Below, piece by piece: positions 1-7,207 of a stretch of 17,617 nucleotides of DNA. The first letter of the stretch is position 1; the number at the start of each line of letters is the position of its first letter. The position numbers were made by a program, and so were the translations under genes. Source of the stretch: Bacteroidales bacterium (lineage in GTDB: Bacteria; Bacteroidota; Bacteroidia; Bacteroidales; WCHB1-69); NCBI GenBank assembly GCA_016290715.1, contig JAEEUY010000120.1, forward strand, positions 1 to 17,617, given 5' to 3'. The notes below the pieces were generated by a model. That model was not told the DNA's origin. It saw only the letters and a list, made by a program, of their open reading frames with translations, and did not search any database.

Positions 1-1146
1 ATGGTTATTTTTGTCCCTTTAGCCGTATCCATGGGGTACGACTCATTAGTGGGTGTTTTAATGTGTTACGCTGCCGCACACGTCGGCTTTGCGGGTGCCT
101 TGTTCAATCCTTTTACCATTGGCATCGCCCAAGGCCTATCCGGTCTGCAACCATTTTCCGGCATTGGCTACCGCCTTGTTTGCTGGGGAATTCTCACTTT
201 CCTTGTGATTGTCTTCACTTTAATTTACGCCGCCCGCGTAAAGAAAAATCCGCAAAAATCGATGATGTACGAAGCGGATGCCTATTGGCGCGAACGTACT
301 ATACAACAAGTAGGAATCACCCATCAACCCTCTTCCCGCAGCACATGGGTTGTTTATGGGGCCATTTCCATTCTTCTGCTGTTTTTAGCGATCCGTTATC
401 CTGAAACTACCATCTCCATCGGAAATAGAGACAGTCAACTGCTTCTTTTCCCCATCATCACCGCCATTTTCATCCCCTTAGGATTTTACGCCGCATGGAA
501 ATCTGTACACAATTTCATCCTCATGCTACTTTTCCTAACCATTATCACGTTAGTTACTGGCGTATTGGGCTATGGATGGTATGTGGGGGAAATTGCCGCT
601 CTGTTTTTTGTGATGGGTTTGGCTTCCGGATTCGCCTACAACGTCCGCTTTGACCAAATCATACGGCAATTCCTGGATGGATGTAAAGACATCATGAATG
701 CAGCACTGATTGTAGGTATGGCCGGCGGCATCATTGTCATTTTGCAAGATGGGAAAATCATTGATACCATTTTACACGGAGCCTCCCAACTCATGGCTGA
801 TAGCCGTAAAGAGACTGCCGTCGGGGGGATGTACCTCATCCAAAATCTTTTAAACCTGATTATTCCTTCGGGATCAGCCAAAGCAGCGCTTACCATTCCC
901 ATGATGGCCGAATTTTCCGATTTGATCGGCTTATCGCGCCAAATCAACGTGCTCGCCTTCCAATTTGGCGACGGATTCACCAATATGATCACGCCCACTT
1001 CCGGAGTTCTCATTGGCGCATTGGGCATTGCACGCGTTCCTTATGCCAAATGGTTTAAATTTATTTTTCCTTTTATTTTATTTCTCATTATTATTGGATT
1101 TTTACTACTTTTGCCGACCATTTATATACCATTAACCGGATTTTAA
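1..1146 (+). CDS. YfcC-family membrane carrier, C-terminal part (truncated at window edge)
   Basis: This is a polytopic inner-membrane secondary transporter of the YfcC branch of the DcuC-like (PF03606) superfamily. Members are predicted to carry C4-dicarboxylates or basic amino acids, and the substrate cannot be read from the sequence. The 381 visible residues resemble the C-terminal three quarters of a family that is usually about 450-500 residues long. Family signatures visible are NPFTIGIAQG near residue 36, QNLLNLIIPSGSAKAAL near 279-295 and QFGDGFTNMITPTSG near 321-335, with about nine hydrophobic segments. The reading frame is open at base 1, so the ATG there is probably an internal methionine and the true start lies outside the window. 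A genuinely shortened protein cannot be excluded. The stop is followed after 13 nt by the next gene, which suggests cotranscription. Confidence 0.85.
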   Translation: MVIFVPLAVSMGYDSLVGVLMCYAAAHVGFAGALFNPFTIGIAQGLSGLQPFSGIGYRLVCWGILTFLVIVFTLIYAARVKKNPQKSMMYEADAYWRERTIQQVGITHQPSSRSTWVVYGAISILLLFLAIRYPETTISIGNRDSQLLLFPIITAIFIPLGFYAAWKSVHNFILMLLFLTIITLVTGVLGYGWYVGEIAALFFVMGLASGFAYNVRFDQIIRQFLDGCKDIMNAALIVGMAGGIIVILQDGKIIDTILHGASQLMADSRKETAVGGMYLIQNLLNLIIPSGSAKAALTIPMMAEFSDLIGLSRQINVLAFQFGDGFTNMITPTSGVLIGALGIARVPYAKWFKFIFPFILFLIIIGFLLLLPTIYIPLTGF

Positions 1147-1159
1147 TAAATTACCCAAA

Positions 1160-2017
1160 ATGACACGCATATTCAAGTTGTTCATTCCCCTTTTCTCTTT
1201 GATAATTTCGTTTTATCATGTTAATTGTCAAACAGATAACTACTATTTCTACCAAGCGCACGAAGCATGGGAAGGTAGTCTGAGCTTCGGTGTTAACTCG
1301 TTTCACGGCGATGTTAACGACAATTCCAACAAAATTTTTCCTGCAACACCTTTTCAAGCATCCTTCTATAAAAACAGACATTTCGTCTTAGGCGGGTATT
1401 TCGGCAAGCGCCTGACACCCTTTTGGACAGTGGCTTTTGAATTTAAGTTGGCACATGTATCAGGAGCACATAAAAATCATAATTTGGCTTTCATATCATT
1501 TTGGAATAATGAATTGATGATTTCCACCACTTTAGATATCCTTTCCATGTGCAATCTCAATACCAACTGGTCGGTTTATCCTAAAATTGGCGTGGGACTT
1601 TATGGTTATAAGACAAAATTATGGAACACAATTGACGGCAGTATGATGAATAACTACCCGATGGATCCTTATCATTACACCTTTGGTTTGCCTTTCAGTA
1701 TCGGAGCTGGTTATCGGATACTTCCGGAATTGCGCATATATTTTGAAACGGGGTTCACATGGGTGGCTGGCGATGCTTTAGATGGTCAAATCGACTCACG
1801 CAGAAATTTTGAAGCCGTCTGGAATACCATGATTGGCGTAAGTTACCAGTTTGATTTCCCACCCGTCAACGCGAAAGCAAACCCCAGAAGCAATACGGCT
1901 AACGATGCCTTAAAAGATGACGGGGTAACTAAAAAATACAAAAAAATGCGCTGGAAATCAAACTTGGGTACAGGAAAACCAAGATATAGCAAATCAAGTT
2001 CGATGAAAAAACACTAA
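1160..2017 (+). CDS. Outer-membrane beta-barrel-like protein with basic C-terminal tail
   Basis: This is a secreted protein of 285 residues, probably an outer-membrane barrel. Residues 1-23 form a signal peptide (hydrophobic stretch ending VNCQ). The body has alternating polar/aromatic strands separated by turns, such as FGVNSFHGDV, FVLGGYFGKR, KIGVGLYGYK, FSIGAGYRIL and IYFETGFTWV, as in small Bacteroidota barrel proteins. The last strand-like segment (NTMIGVSYQFDF) ends near residue 233. It is followed by about 52 residues rich in K, R, S and N with no strand character. A simple barrel normally ends on the final strand, so this tail is unusual. The gene starts 13 nt after the YfcC stop and is probably in the same transcript. 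No specific function is recognised. Confidence 0.75.
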   Translation: MTRIFKLFIPLFSLIISFYHVNCQTDNYYFYQAHEAWEGSLSFGVNSFHGDVNDNSNKIFPATPFQASFYKNRHFVLGGYFGKRLTPFWTVAFEFKLAHVSGAHKNHNLAFISFWNNELMISTTLDILSMCNLNTNWSVYPKIGVGLYGYKTKLWNTIDGSMMNNYPMDPYHYTFGLPFSIGAGYRILPELRIYFETGFTWVAGDALDGQIDSRRNFEAVWNTMIGVSYQFDFPPVNAKANPRSNTANDALKDDGVTKKYKKMRWKSNLGTGKPRYSKSSSMKKH

Positions 2018-2054
2018 AATTGTGTTCGCTTAAAATATTCAAAAAATCTCATCC

Positions 2055-2624
2055 ATGGACAGAAAATTGATTGTAGTCGCAGCTCCCTCCGGTGCCGGCA
2101 AAACTTCCATCGTTAAGCATCTTCTGGAAGAGATGCCCCAGCTCTCTTTTTCCATTTCCGCTACTACACGCCCCAAACGCGCCAACGAAACCCATGGAAA
2201 AGATTACTATTTCATCACCCCCGAAGAGTTTTGCCGCCGTCGCGAACAAGGCGACTTCCTCGAATGGCAAGAGGTTTATAAAGACCAGTTCTATGGCTCC
2301 CTCAAATCAGAAGTGGATCGCCTGAGTGAAGCTGGCAAAGTGGTGATTTTTGATGTGGATGTTTTAGGCGCCCTCAACATCAAAAAATTCTACCAAGACG
2401 ACGCCTTGGCCATCTTTATCAAACCCCCTACCCTTGAATGCCTAAAAGAACGGTTGCAAGGGCGCAACACCGAAACTCCCGAAACATTAAAAAAACGGTT
2501 GGATAAAGCGGAATACGAACTCTCATTCCAAAATCAATTCGATAAAGTGGTGGTTAACGACCGGTTGGAAAAAGCACGACAAGACGTTTATCAAATCATT
2601 CAAGATTTCTTATGCCCAAAATAG
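2055..2624 (+). CDS. gmk: Guanylate kinase
   Basis: This cytosolic enzyme phosphorylates GMP (and dGMP) with ATP to GDP, an essential step in purine nucleotide synthesis. Its 189 residues match the usual length. The P-loop APSGAGKT is at residues 10-17. The GMP-binding region has TTRPKR at 37-42, GDFLEW at 66-71 and FYGS at 79-82. DVDVLGA at 100-106 corresponds to the family's DIDVQGA. The lid and adenine-side segment RNTETPETLKKRL is at 137-149. The ATG at 2055 places the P-loop at the normal distance from the N-terminus. The 3' end overlaps nadD by 13 nt, so the two are probably translationally coupled. No clear promoter is visible in the 37-nt gap upstream. Confidence 0.97.
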   Translation: MDRKLIVVAAPSGAGKTSIVKHLLEEMPQLSFSISATTRPKRANETHGKDYYFITPEEFCRRREQGDFLEWQEVYKDQFYGSLKSEVDRLSEAGKVVIFDVDVLGALNIKKFYQDDALAIFIKPPTLECLKERLQGRNTETPETLKKRLDKAEYELSFQNQFDKVVVNDRLEKARQDVYQIIQDFLCPK

Positions 2625-3190
2625 GTCTCTTCTTCGGTTCTTTCAACCCTATCCACATAGGGCACCTGATGATTGCGGAGTATTTCGTCGAAAATACTGA
2701 TTTAAAAGAAGTTTGGTTTGTCGTTTCACCGAATAGTCCATTCAAAAAAAAAGATTCCCTCCTCAATGAAAACCAACGTCTCTATATGGTCAATATTGCC
2801 ATTGAGGATGACTCCCGCTTCCGTTCCTGCGATATAGAATTCAAACTCTCCTACCCTTCCTATACTTGCAATACCCTTGTCTTCCTTAAAGAAAAATACC
2901 CTGATAAGGAATTTGTCCTGATGATGGGTGAAGACAACTTGGAAGGTATCACCAAATGGAAAAACAGCGATTATATCCTGCAAAACTATGAGATTTATGT
3001 TTACCCTCGTATCGGCTCCGACGGAACCCAATGGAAAGAACAACCGAACATCACTCTCGTGCCCGCACCCTATATCGGAATCTCCGCTACTCTGATACGA
3101 CAAAGCATTGCAAACCACAAAAGTGTGAAATATTTTTTACACCCCAAAGTGGCTTCCTTTATTGATGAAATGAATCTTTATCGGAAATAA
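2612..3190 (+). CDS. nadD: Nicotinate-nucleotide adenylyltransferase
   Basis: NadD adenylates nicotinate mononucleotide to deamido-NAD, the penultimate step of NAD biosynthesis, in the cytosol. The protein is 192 residues. The nucleotidyltransferase signature GSFNPIHIGH lies at residues 9-18 (the GxFxPxHxGH motif). The second signature ISATLIR at 157-163 matches the family's (S/I)STxIR motif. MGEDN at 105-109 is in the NMN-binding region. The ATG at 2612 lies inside the end of gmk and gives a 13-nt overlap. It is the only start that leaves the first motif near the N-terminus. The gene converges on thpR with only 6 nt between the stop codons. Confidence 0.97.
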   Translation: MPKIGLFFGSFNPIHIGHLMIAEYFVENTDLKEVWFVVSPNSPFKKKDSLLNENQRLYMVNIAIEDDSRFRSCDIEFKLSYPSYTCNTLVFLKEKYPDKEFVLMMGEDNLEGITKWKNSDYILQNYEIYVYPRIGSDGTQWKEQPNITLVPAPYIGISATLIRQSIANHKSVKYFLHPKVASFIDEMNLYRK

Positions 3191-3196
3191 TGTCAT

Positions 3197-3757
3197 TCAC
3201 TCATGGAGCGAATATTTGGCCAATTCCAGATAAATGGGGCCATCCTTCTCCAACCTGCTTTGATATAAAATAATCTCCTTCACTTCCATTTTTTGATAAA
3301 ACGGGGTGAATTTTTCCATCGTCGCCCAAAATCTTCTTTTGTTATCCACTTTCTTAATCCTTCCTAAAGTAATGTGGGGGACAAAATGCCCATCATTCTT
3401 TTCCATCCCCAACTCTCCCACTATGCGCTGCTCCAGTGCTTCAAACAACTGTTGCAATAAGGGCTGGGGACGAAAACCCAACCAAATGACTTTGGGCGCA
3501 TAACGGCTTCCAAAAAAGCCCAATTTTTCTATCTCTAAAGCAAACGAAGGGTGTTGGGTAACCACCTCTTGTATAATATTTTTTAAGGTATCTATCTTGT
3601 TTTCTGGTGTTTTACCCAAAAAACGGAGAGTACAATGCTGTATGTTTTTATTTACCCAAACAATAGAATCATAGACCGTATTCCTGCGTAAATCCTGCAA
3701 CAAATTCGCATTCTCCTGATTCAATTCTATCTTAAAAGCTATAAATAATCTCTTCAT
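3197..3757 (-). CDS. thpR: RNA 2',3'-cyclic phosphodiesterase (2'-5' RNA ligase family)
   Basis: This is a member of the 2H phosphoesterase superfamily (LigT/ThpR), which opens 2',3'-cyclic phosphates on RNA and can join 2'-5' RNA ends in vitro. The two catalytic HxTL motifs are HCTLRFLG at residues 41-48 and HITLGR at 128-133. I take the ATG at 3757, giving 186 residues starting MKRLFIAFKI, the canonical N-terminus. A longer reading from 3820 adds 21 residues. It is disfavoured because a promoter-like -7 element (minus-strand TAATTTTG, 3773-3780) lies inside that extension. The gene converges on nadD and diverges from the metallophosphoesterase gene. Confidence 0.93.
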   Translation of the reverse strand: MKRLFIAFKIELNQENANLLQDLRRNTVYDSIVWVNKNIQHCTLRFLGKTPENKIDTLKNIIQEVVTQHPSFALEIEKLGFFGSRYAPKVIWLGFRPQPLLQQLFEALEQRIVGELGMEKNDGHFVPHITLGRIKKVDNKRRFWATMEKFTPFYQKMEVKEIILYQSRLEKDGPIYLELAKYSLHE

Positions 3758-3772
3758 CGTGGAAAGAAAGTG

Positions 3773-3780
3773 CAAAATTA
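3773..3780 (-). promoter_or_regulatory. Putative thpR promoter, -7 element TAATTTTG
   Basis: The minus strand reads TAATTTTG, an exact match to the Bacteroidota -7 consensus TAnnTTTG. It lies about 16 nt before the chosen ATG at 3757 and predicts a leader of roughly 10 nt. No TTG was found at the usual -33 spacing, so the site is supported only by the -7 element and its position. Confidence 0.45.
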
Positions 3781-3859
3781 GACAAATTTTATGATTTTTA
3801 ACGAAAATAAGAAAGGGCACCTCCTGAAATACCCCTTCATCGCATTTTTTTCATGTGAT

Positions 3860-3876
3860 TACTTTTGTTATTTTTG
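3860..3876 (+). promoter_or_regulatory. Two overlapping-range -7 elements ahead of metallophosphoesterase gene
   Basis: Two exact TAnnTTTG matches sit in tandem: TACTTTTG at 3860-3867 and TATTTTTG at 3869-3876. They would start transcripts with leaders of about 20-30 nt before the ATG at 3902. Neither has a clear TTG at -33. Which of the two is used cannot be decided from sequence alone. Confidence 0.45.
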
Positions 3877-3901
3877 CAGTTGAATCGTAGGATAGAAATA
3901 T

Positions 3902-4885
3902 ATGTTTAGATTAACCTTGATTTTTGCTGTAGTAGTGGGTATTCTGCTTACTGCCATACCTTCTATACTTTGGCTTATATGTTGGATAGCGGGAAAATTT
4001 TTCCATCTCAGTATTGGATATGCTCCTTTCGGATGGAGTGCAGTAGGGTTGGTAACCCTCGCATGGCTTACCCTATTATATGGGTTTTTAGTAGGCAGAT
4101 TCCAATTGGAAATCCAACGTTCTGACTTCACCCATGAAGAAATCACTGCCGCCATGGACGGGTATAAAATCGTACATATCAGCGATTTGCATCTCTCCAC
4201 TTTCGACGATCGCCCCCATGCCTTACAACGCTTTGTGGATAGTGTCAATGCTCAAAAACCCGACCTGATATGCTTTACCGGCGATTTGGTTACCATCGGC
4301 GTAAAAGAGGCTGAACCCTATACCGAAATCTTACGCCAATTGAAAGCCACCGATGGCGTAATCAGTGTTTTAGGAAACCACGATTTCCTCATCTATCGAA
4401 GAAACTTTGCTTCCGACGACGAACGCCATCAAGAGGTTGAACATTTAACACAATACGAGCGGGAAGTCCTCGGCTGGCACTTGCTTCGTAATGAACATCT
4501 CGTACTCCCCAATCATCTTACCATTGTCGGGGTGGACAACAGTTCGGGCAGCGAGGATGGTTTTCACACGATTTGCGCCGCCGACCTCCCCAAAGCACTT
4601 TCAGGTACCAGTGCCCCCCGTATCGTACTCACCCACGATCCCACCCATTGGCGACATGAAATCATCGGACACGATGTTTTCCTAACATTAAGCGGCCATA
4701 CCCATTCAGGGCAAGTCCGTTTCTTCGGGAGACCTTTATCTGGCATCAGTTTCAAAGAATCGGCCGGGTGGATCCACGAAGGGAAACAATTTTTATACAT
4801 CAACTCCGGATTAGGCTGCACCTTGCCCATTCGCTTGAATTGCCCGGCAGAAATAACCGTTATCACCCTCCATTCACAACATTAA
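3902..4885 (+). CDS. Membrane-anchored calcineurin-like metallophosphoesterase
   Basis: This is a binuclear-metal phosphoesterase of the YkuE/YaeI-like group, 327 residues. Residues 4-29 and about 43-65 are hydrophobic and form two membrane segments. The catalytic domain follows from about residue 88. All metal-binding motifs are present: ISDLHL at 93-98 (D95, H97), GDLV at 127-130, GNHD at 158-161, THD at 244-246 and GHTH at 265-268. Family members act on phosphodiester or phospholipid substrates, and some cleave UDP-diacylglucosamine-like or phosphatidylglycerophosphate-like lipids. The actual substrate here is unknown. The predicted topology places the domain beside the membrane, with the side not determined. 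It is transcribed alone and diverges from thpR. Confidence 0.9.
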   Translation: MFRLTLIFAVVVGILLTAIPSILWLICWIAGKFFHLSIGYAPFGWSAVGLVTLAWLTLLYGFLVGRFQLEIQRSDFTHEEITAAMDGYKIVHISDLHLSTFDDRPHALQRFVDSVNAQKPDLICFTGDLVTIGVKEAEPYTEILRQLKATDGVISVLGNHDFLIYRRNFASDDERHQEVEHLTQYEREVLGWHLLRNEHLVLPNHLTIVGVDNSSGSEDGFHTICAADLPKALSGTSAPRIVLTHDPTHWRHEIIGHDVFLTLSGHTHSGQVRFFGRPLSGISFKESAGWIHEGKQFLYINSGLGCTLPIRLNCPAEITVITLHSQH

Positions 4886-4963
4886 TTTCTGGAATGATCC
4901 CCTTTGGGATTACGAATTATTTGTACAATGTTGTGAAGGCAAGAAGAACCTTTGATATTTCAG

Positions 4964-4986
4964 AAACATTCTGAATATAAATGTTT
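4964..4986. terminator. Weak AT-rich hairpin after metallophosphoesterase gene
   Basis: Arms AAACATT (4964-4970) and AATGTTT (4980-4986) can pair around a 9-nt loop and are followed by a short T-run. The stem is only 7 bp and nearly all A-T. This is a possible but weak terminator, and the only candidate in the 199-nt gap apart from a 5-bp stem at 4897-4910. Confidence 0.25.
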
Positions 4987-5030
4987 TACAACATGATTAT
5001 AAAATAATGCTCTGAAAACAGGCAAAACTA

Positions 5031-5061
5031 TTGACTTATTCAATTTTTTTTCGTACATTTG
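5031..5061 (+). promoter_or_regulatory. Promoter of the 5085 secreted-protein gene
   Basis: TTG at 5031-5033 and TACATTTG at 5054-5061 are separated by 20 nt. This matches the -33 TTTG / -7 TAnnTTTG architecture of the Bacteroidota primary sigma factor. The predicted start near 5068 leaves a leader of about 17 nt before the ATG at 5085. Confidence 0.65.
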
Positions 5062-5084
5062 CTTCGACTTAAAAACTTATTTTC

Positions 5085-5642
5085 ATGAAAAAAATATTAT
5101 TACTCCTTTGTTTCGGCTTGTGCGCTTCTGCATGGGCACAAGTTGAAAAAAATGAACCTTCAGAATTAGATAAAGAGTTCGTAGAACAAATCAAAATTCA
5201 CACAGGCATCCAAACATTGGGAGTCATGCCTCAAATGGAAGTAACGACCCAAGCATATCATGTTACTCATCTTGAAGAAAAACCGGAGGAAGACATTATC
5301 ACAGGATTTAGAATAGATTTCTCTTCCAACCGGCAGGGCTTCGAACATACCACTTTTGTTGCTTATTGCGAAACGATTTGGGACCAATGCAAGATGGTGG
5401 CCAAGAATAGTGAAATTTTTGCTGCCATGGGAGTGGATGCCGGCAATCCATGCTATTTCGCCGGAAGTGCCAATGTCCCCAACATAAAAGAACGCAGAAT
5501 GCAATACGCGTGGTATTACAAATATAAGGAGGAAACATGGGAAGTGGTTATTTCTGAACAAAAATGCAATGCGACGGGCGATTCTCCTGAAGTCCGCCTC
5601 TGCAACGTTACCGTTGACATTAACAAAAAAGCGGAAAAATAA
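5085..5642 (+). CDS. Unrecognised secreted protein
   Basis: I do not recognise a family for this 185-residue protein. Residues 1-19 form a clean signal peptide (MKK, a leucine-rich core, then SAWAQ), so it is exported to the periplasm or beyond. There is no lipobox. The mature part is acidic to neutral and has five cysteines, two of them in a YCETIWDQC segment, which could form disulfides. Short strand-like stretches (TGFRIDFSS, TWEVVISEQ, RLCNVTVDIN) suggest a compact beta-rich domain. It has its own promoter, and 186 nt of non-coding DNA separate it from the next operon, so it appears monocistronic. Its neighbours do not indicate a role. Confidence 0.7.
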   Translation: MKKILLLLCFGLCASAWAQVEKNEPSELDKEFVEQIKIHTGIQTLGVMPQMEVTTQAYHVTHLEEKPEEDIITGFRIDFSSNRQGFEHTTFVAYCETIWDQCKMVAKNSEIFAAMGVDAGNPCYFAGSANVPNIKERRMQYAWYYKYKEETWEVVISEQKCNATGDSPEVRLCNVTVDINKKAEK

Positions 5643-5705
5643 CCAAAATTCTCCCTTTTCAGCCACAAAATGAATACTTTAAGCGGGCGTAGCCCAACCT
5701 TGCAT

Positions 5706-5726
5706 ACAGATAAAAAAATTATCTGT
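5706..5726. terminator. Inverted repeat in the 5643-5828 gap
   Basis: Arms ACAGATAA (5706-5713) and TTATCTGT (5719-5726) are perfect complements around an AAAAA spacer. It could end the upstream transcript or serve as an operator for the oxidoreductase operon. No long T-run follows, so a terminator role is uncertain. A -7-like TACTTTAG (one mismatch to TAnnTTTG) lies at 5754-5761 and is the best promoter candidate for the operon. Confidence 0.35.
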
Positions 5727-5753
5727 AAATGGATTTTTTATCAAAAAATTATG

Positions 5754-5761
5754 TACTTTAG
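5754..5761 (+). promoter_or_regulatory. Candidate -7 element of the 2-oxoacid oxidoreductase operon
   Basis: TACTTTAG differs from TAnnTTTG at one position. It would start a transcript near 5768 with a leader of about 60 nt before the ferredoxin ATG at 5829. No convincing TTG at -33 is visible; only a T-run is present near that spacing. Confidence 0.35.
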
Positions 5762-5828
5762 CGGGTTGTTTTTAGAAAAATTAAATATTTAATATTCAAC
5801 TTATTATAAATAATTAAAATTTAGAACT

Positions 5829-6050
5829 ATGGCGTTTCAAGGAACATTGGTTATTGATACCGAAAAATGCAAAGGATGCGGGGTGTGCATTGTAGGATGC
5901 CCTAAAAAAGTCATCGCTTTATCAAAAAAGGTAAACCATAAAGGTTACAACTATCTCGAAATGGTTAATGAAGCAGAATGTATTGGTTGTGCAAACTGCG
6001 CAGTAGTATGTCCTGATGGAGTAATCACTGTTTATCGTGCAAAAATCTAA
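5829..6050 (+). CDS. 2-oxoacid:ferredoxin oxidoreductase, 2x[4Fe-4S] ferredoxin-type subunit
   Basis: This small cytosolic electron-transfer subunit (delta subunit; vorD or korD in other annotations) has 73 residues. It carries two canonical cluster-binding motifs: C14, C17, C20, C24 and C51, C54, C57, C61, each CxxCxxCxxxCP. They hold two [4Fe-4S] clusters that pass electrons from the TPP centre to ferredoxin. It is the first gene of a four-gene operon, 31 nt upstream of vorB. That order (ferredoxin, alpha, beta, gamma) is the common Bacteroidota arrangement. Taken alone it could be called a generic ferredoxin, but the context makes it a complex subunit. Confidence 0.92.
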   Translation: MAFQGTLVIDTEKCKGCGVCIVGCPKKVIALSKKVNHKGYNYLEMVNEAECIGCANCAVVCPDGVITVYRAKI

Positions 6051-6081
6051 TTAAAAAGAAACAAACATTAAAAATAGAATT

Positions 6082-7161
6082 ATGGCAAAAGAACTTAGAT
6101 TAATGAAGGGAAACGAAGCTATTGCGGAAAGTGCTATCCGTAATGGTGTGGATGGCTATTTTGGCTATCCTATTACGCCCCAGTCAGAGGTTCTCGAGCA
6201 TTTAATGGCTGAGAATCCTATTGAAAAAACTGGTATGGTCGTATTACAAGCCGAAAGTGAAACTGCTTCCATCAATATGGTATATGCAGGTGCCTCTTGC
6301 GGTAAAAAAGTAATGACCTCCTCCTCCTCTCCTGGCATTAGCTTAATGCAAGAAGGTCTTTCTTATATGGCAGGCGCTGAGCTTCCTGCAGTGGTTGTAA
6401 ACGTTGTTCGTGGAGGCCCAGGCTTGGGTACCATCCAACCTTCTCAAGCTGATTATTTCCAAAGTACCAAAGGCGGTGGACATGGTGACTATCGTTTAAT
6501 TACATTAGCCCCTGCTTCCGTACAAGAAATGTATGATTTTGTAGGATTGGCATTTGAATTGGCATTCAAATATAGAAATCCTGCCCTGATCCTTTCAGAT
6601 GGTATGATTGGCCAGGTAATGGAAAAAGTGGTTATTGACGACTACAAACCACGTTGGACAGATGAATACATTGCCAAAACTTGTCCATGGGCAACAGTAG
6701 GAAAACCAGCCAACAGAAAACACAACATCATCACTTCTTTGGAATTGGATTCTGCAAAACAAGAGGAGATTGTTAATCGCATTCAAGAAAAATACAGAAA
6801 ATGCGAAGCCAATGAAGTTCGTTATGAATTGATTCATTGCGAAGACGCAGAATACTTGTTTGTAGCCTATGGTTCTTCCGCCCGTATCTGCCAAAAAGCT
6901 ATTGAATTAGCTCGCGCTGAAGGCATCAAAGTGGGACTGTTCCGTCCTATTACTTTATGGCCATTCCCAAGCAAACAACTGAAAGAAGCTGCTAAAAATG
7001 TAAAAGGCATCTTGAGCGTGGAAATGAACTGCGGTCAAATGATTGAAGACGTGAAATTAGCAACGGAATGCCGCGTTAAATGCGAACATTACGGTCGTTC
7101 CGGCGGTATGATTCCTGACCCTAACGAAATCGTAGAAGCATTAAAAAAACAAATTATGTAA
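6082..7161 (+). CDS. vorB: 2-oxoacid:ferredoxin oxidoreductase alpha subunit, VorB-type
   Basis: This is the subunit usually named 3-methyl-2-oxobutanoate dehydrogenase subunit VorB. It forms part of a complex converting a 2-oxoacid, CoA and oxidised ferredoxin to acyl-CoA, CO2 and reduced ferredoxin. It has 359 residues, normal for the family. The N-terminal pyrimidine-binding domain shows GYPITPQSE at about 28-36. A glycine-rich stretch with PGISLMQEG and VVNVVRGGPGLGT lies at about 82-118. The C-terminal transketolase-like domain contains YLFVAYGSSARI near 258. The family name implies branched-chain 2-oxoacids, but 2-oxoglutarate (Kor) is also possible because homologous sets are annotated either way. 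The product supports amino acid fermentation or, in reverse, reductive amino acid synthesis in anaerobes. Confidence 0.92.
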   Translation: MAKELRLMKGNEAIAESAIRNGVDGYFGYPITPQSEVLEHLMAENPIEKTGMVVLQAESETASINMVYAGASCGKKVMTSSSSPGISLMQEGLSYMAGAELPAVVVNVVRGGPGLGTIQPSQADYFQSTKGGGHGDYRLITLAPASVQEMYDFVGLAFELAFKYRNPALILSDGMIGQVMEKVVIDDYKPRWTDEYIAKTCPWATVGKPANRKHNIITSLELDSAKQEEIVNRIQEKYRKCEANEVRYELIHCEDAEYLFVAYGSSARICQKAIELARAEGIKVGLFRPITLWPFPSKQLKEAAKNVKGILSVEMNCGQMIEDVKLATECRVKCEHYGRSGGMIPDPNEIVEALKKQIM

Positions 7162-7164
7162 TTC

Positions 7165-7192
7165 ATAACGGTGCTTTGTACGGTTCCGTTAT
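7165..7192 (+). repeat. Intercistronic hairpin between vorB and the TPP subunit gene
   Basis: ATAACGG (7165-7171) and CCGTTAT (7186-7192) are perfect 7-bp complementary arms with a 14-nt loop. They sit in the 46-nt gap just after the vorB stop. No T-run follows, so it is unlikely to be a full terminator. It may stabilise mRNA ends or tune subunit ratios. Confidence 0.4.
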
Positions 7193-7207
7193 CTAAAAAG
7201 AAAAATT

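Noticed and set aside
3758..3820. 21-residue N-terminal extension of thpR
   Set aside because: The family begins at MKRLFIAFK-like sequence, and a promoter element lies inside the extension at 3773-3780.
4897..4910. ATCCC/GGGAT stem after the metallophosphoesterase gene
   Set aside because: Only 5 bp with no T-run following. Too weak to list as a terminator.
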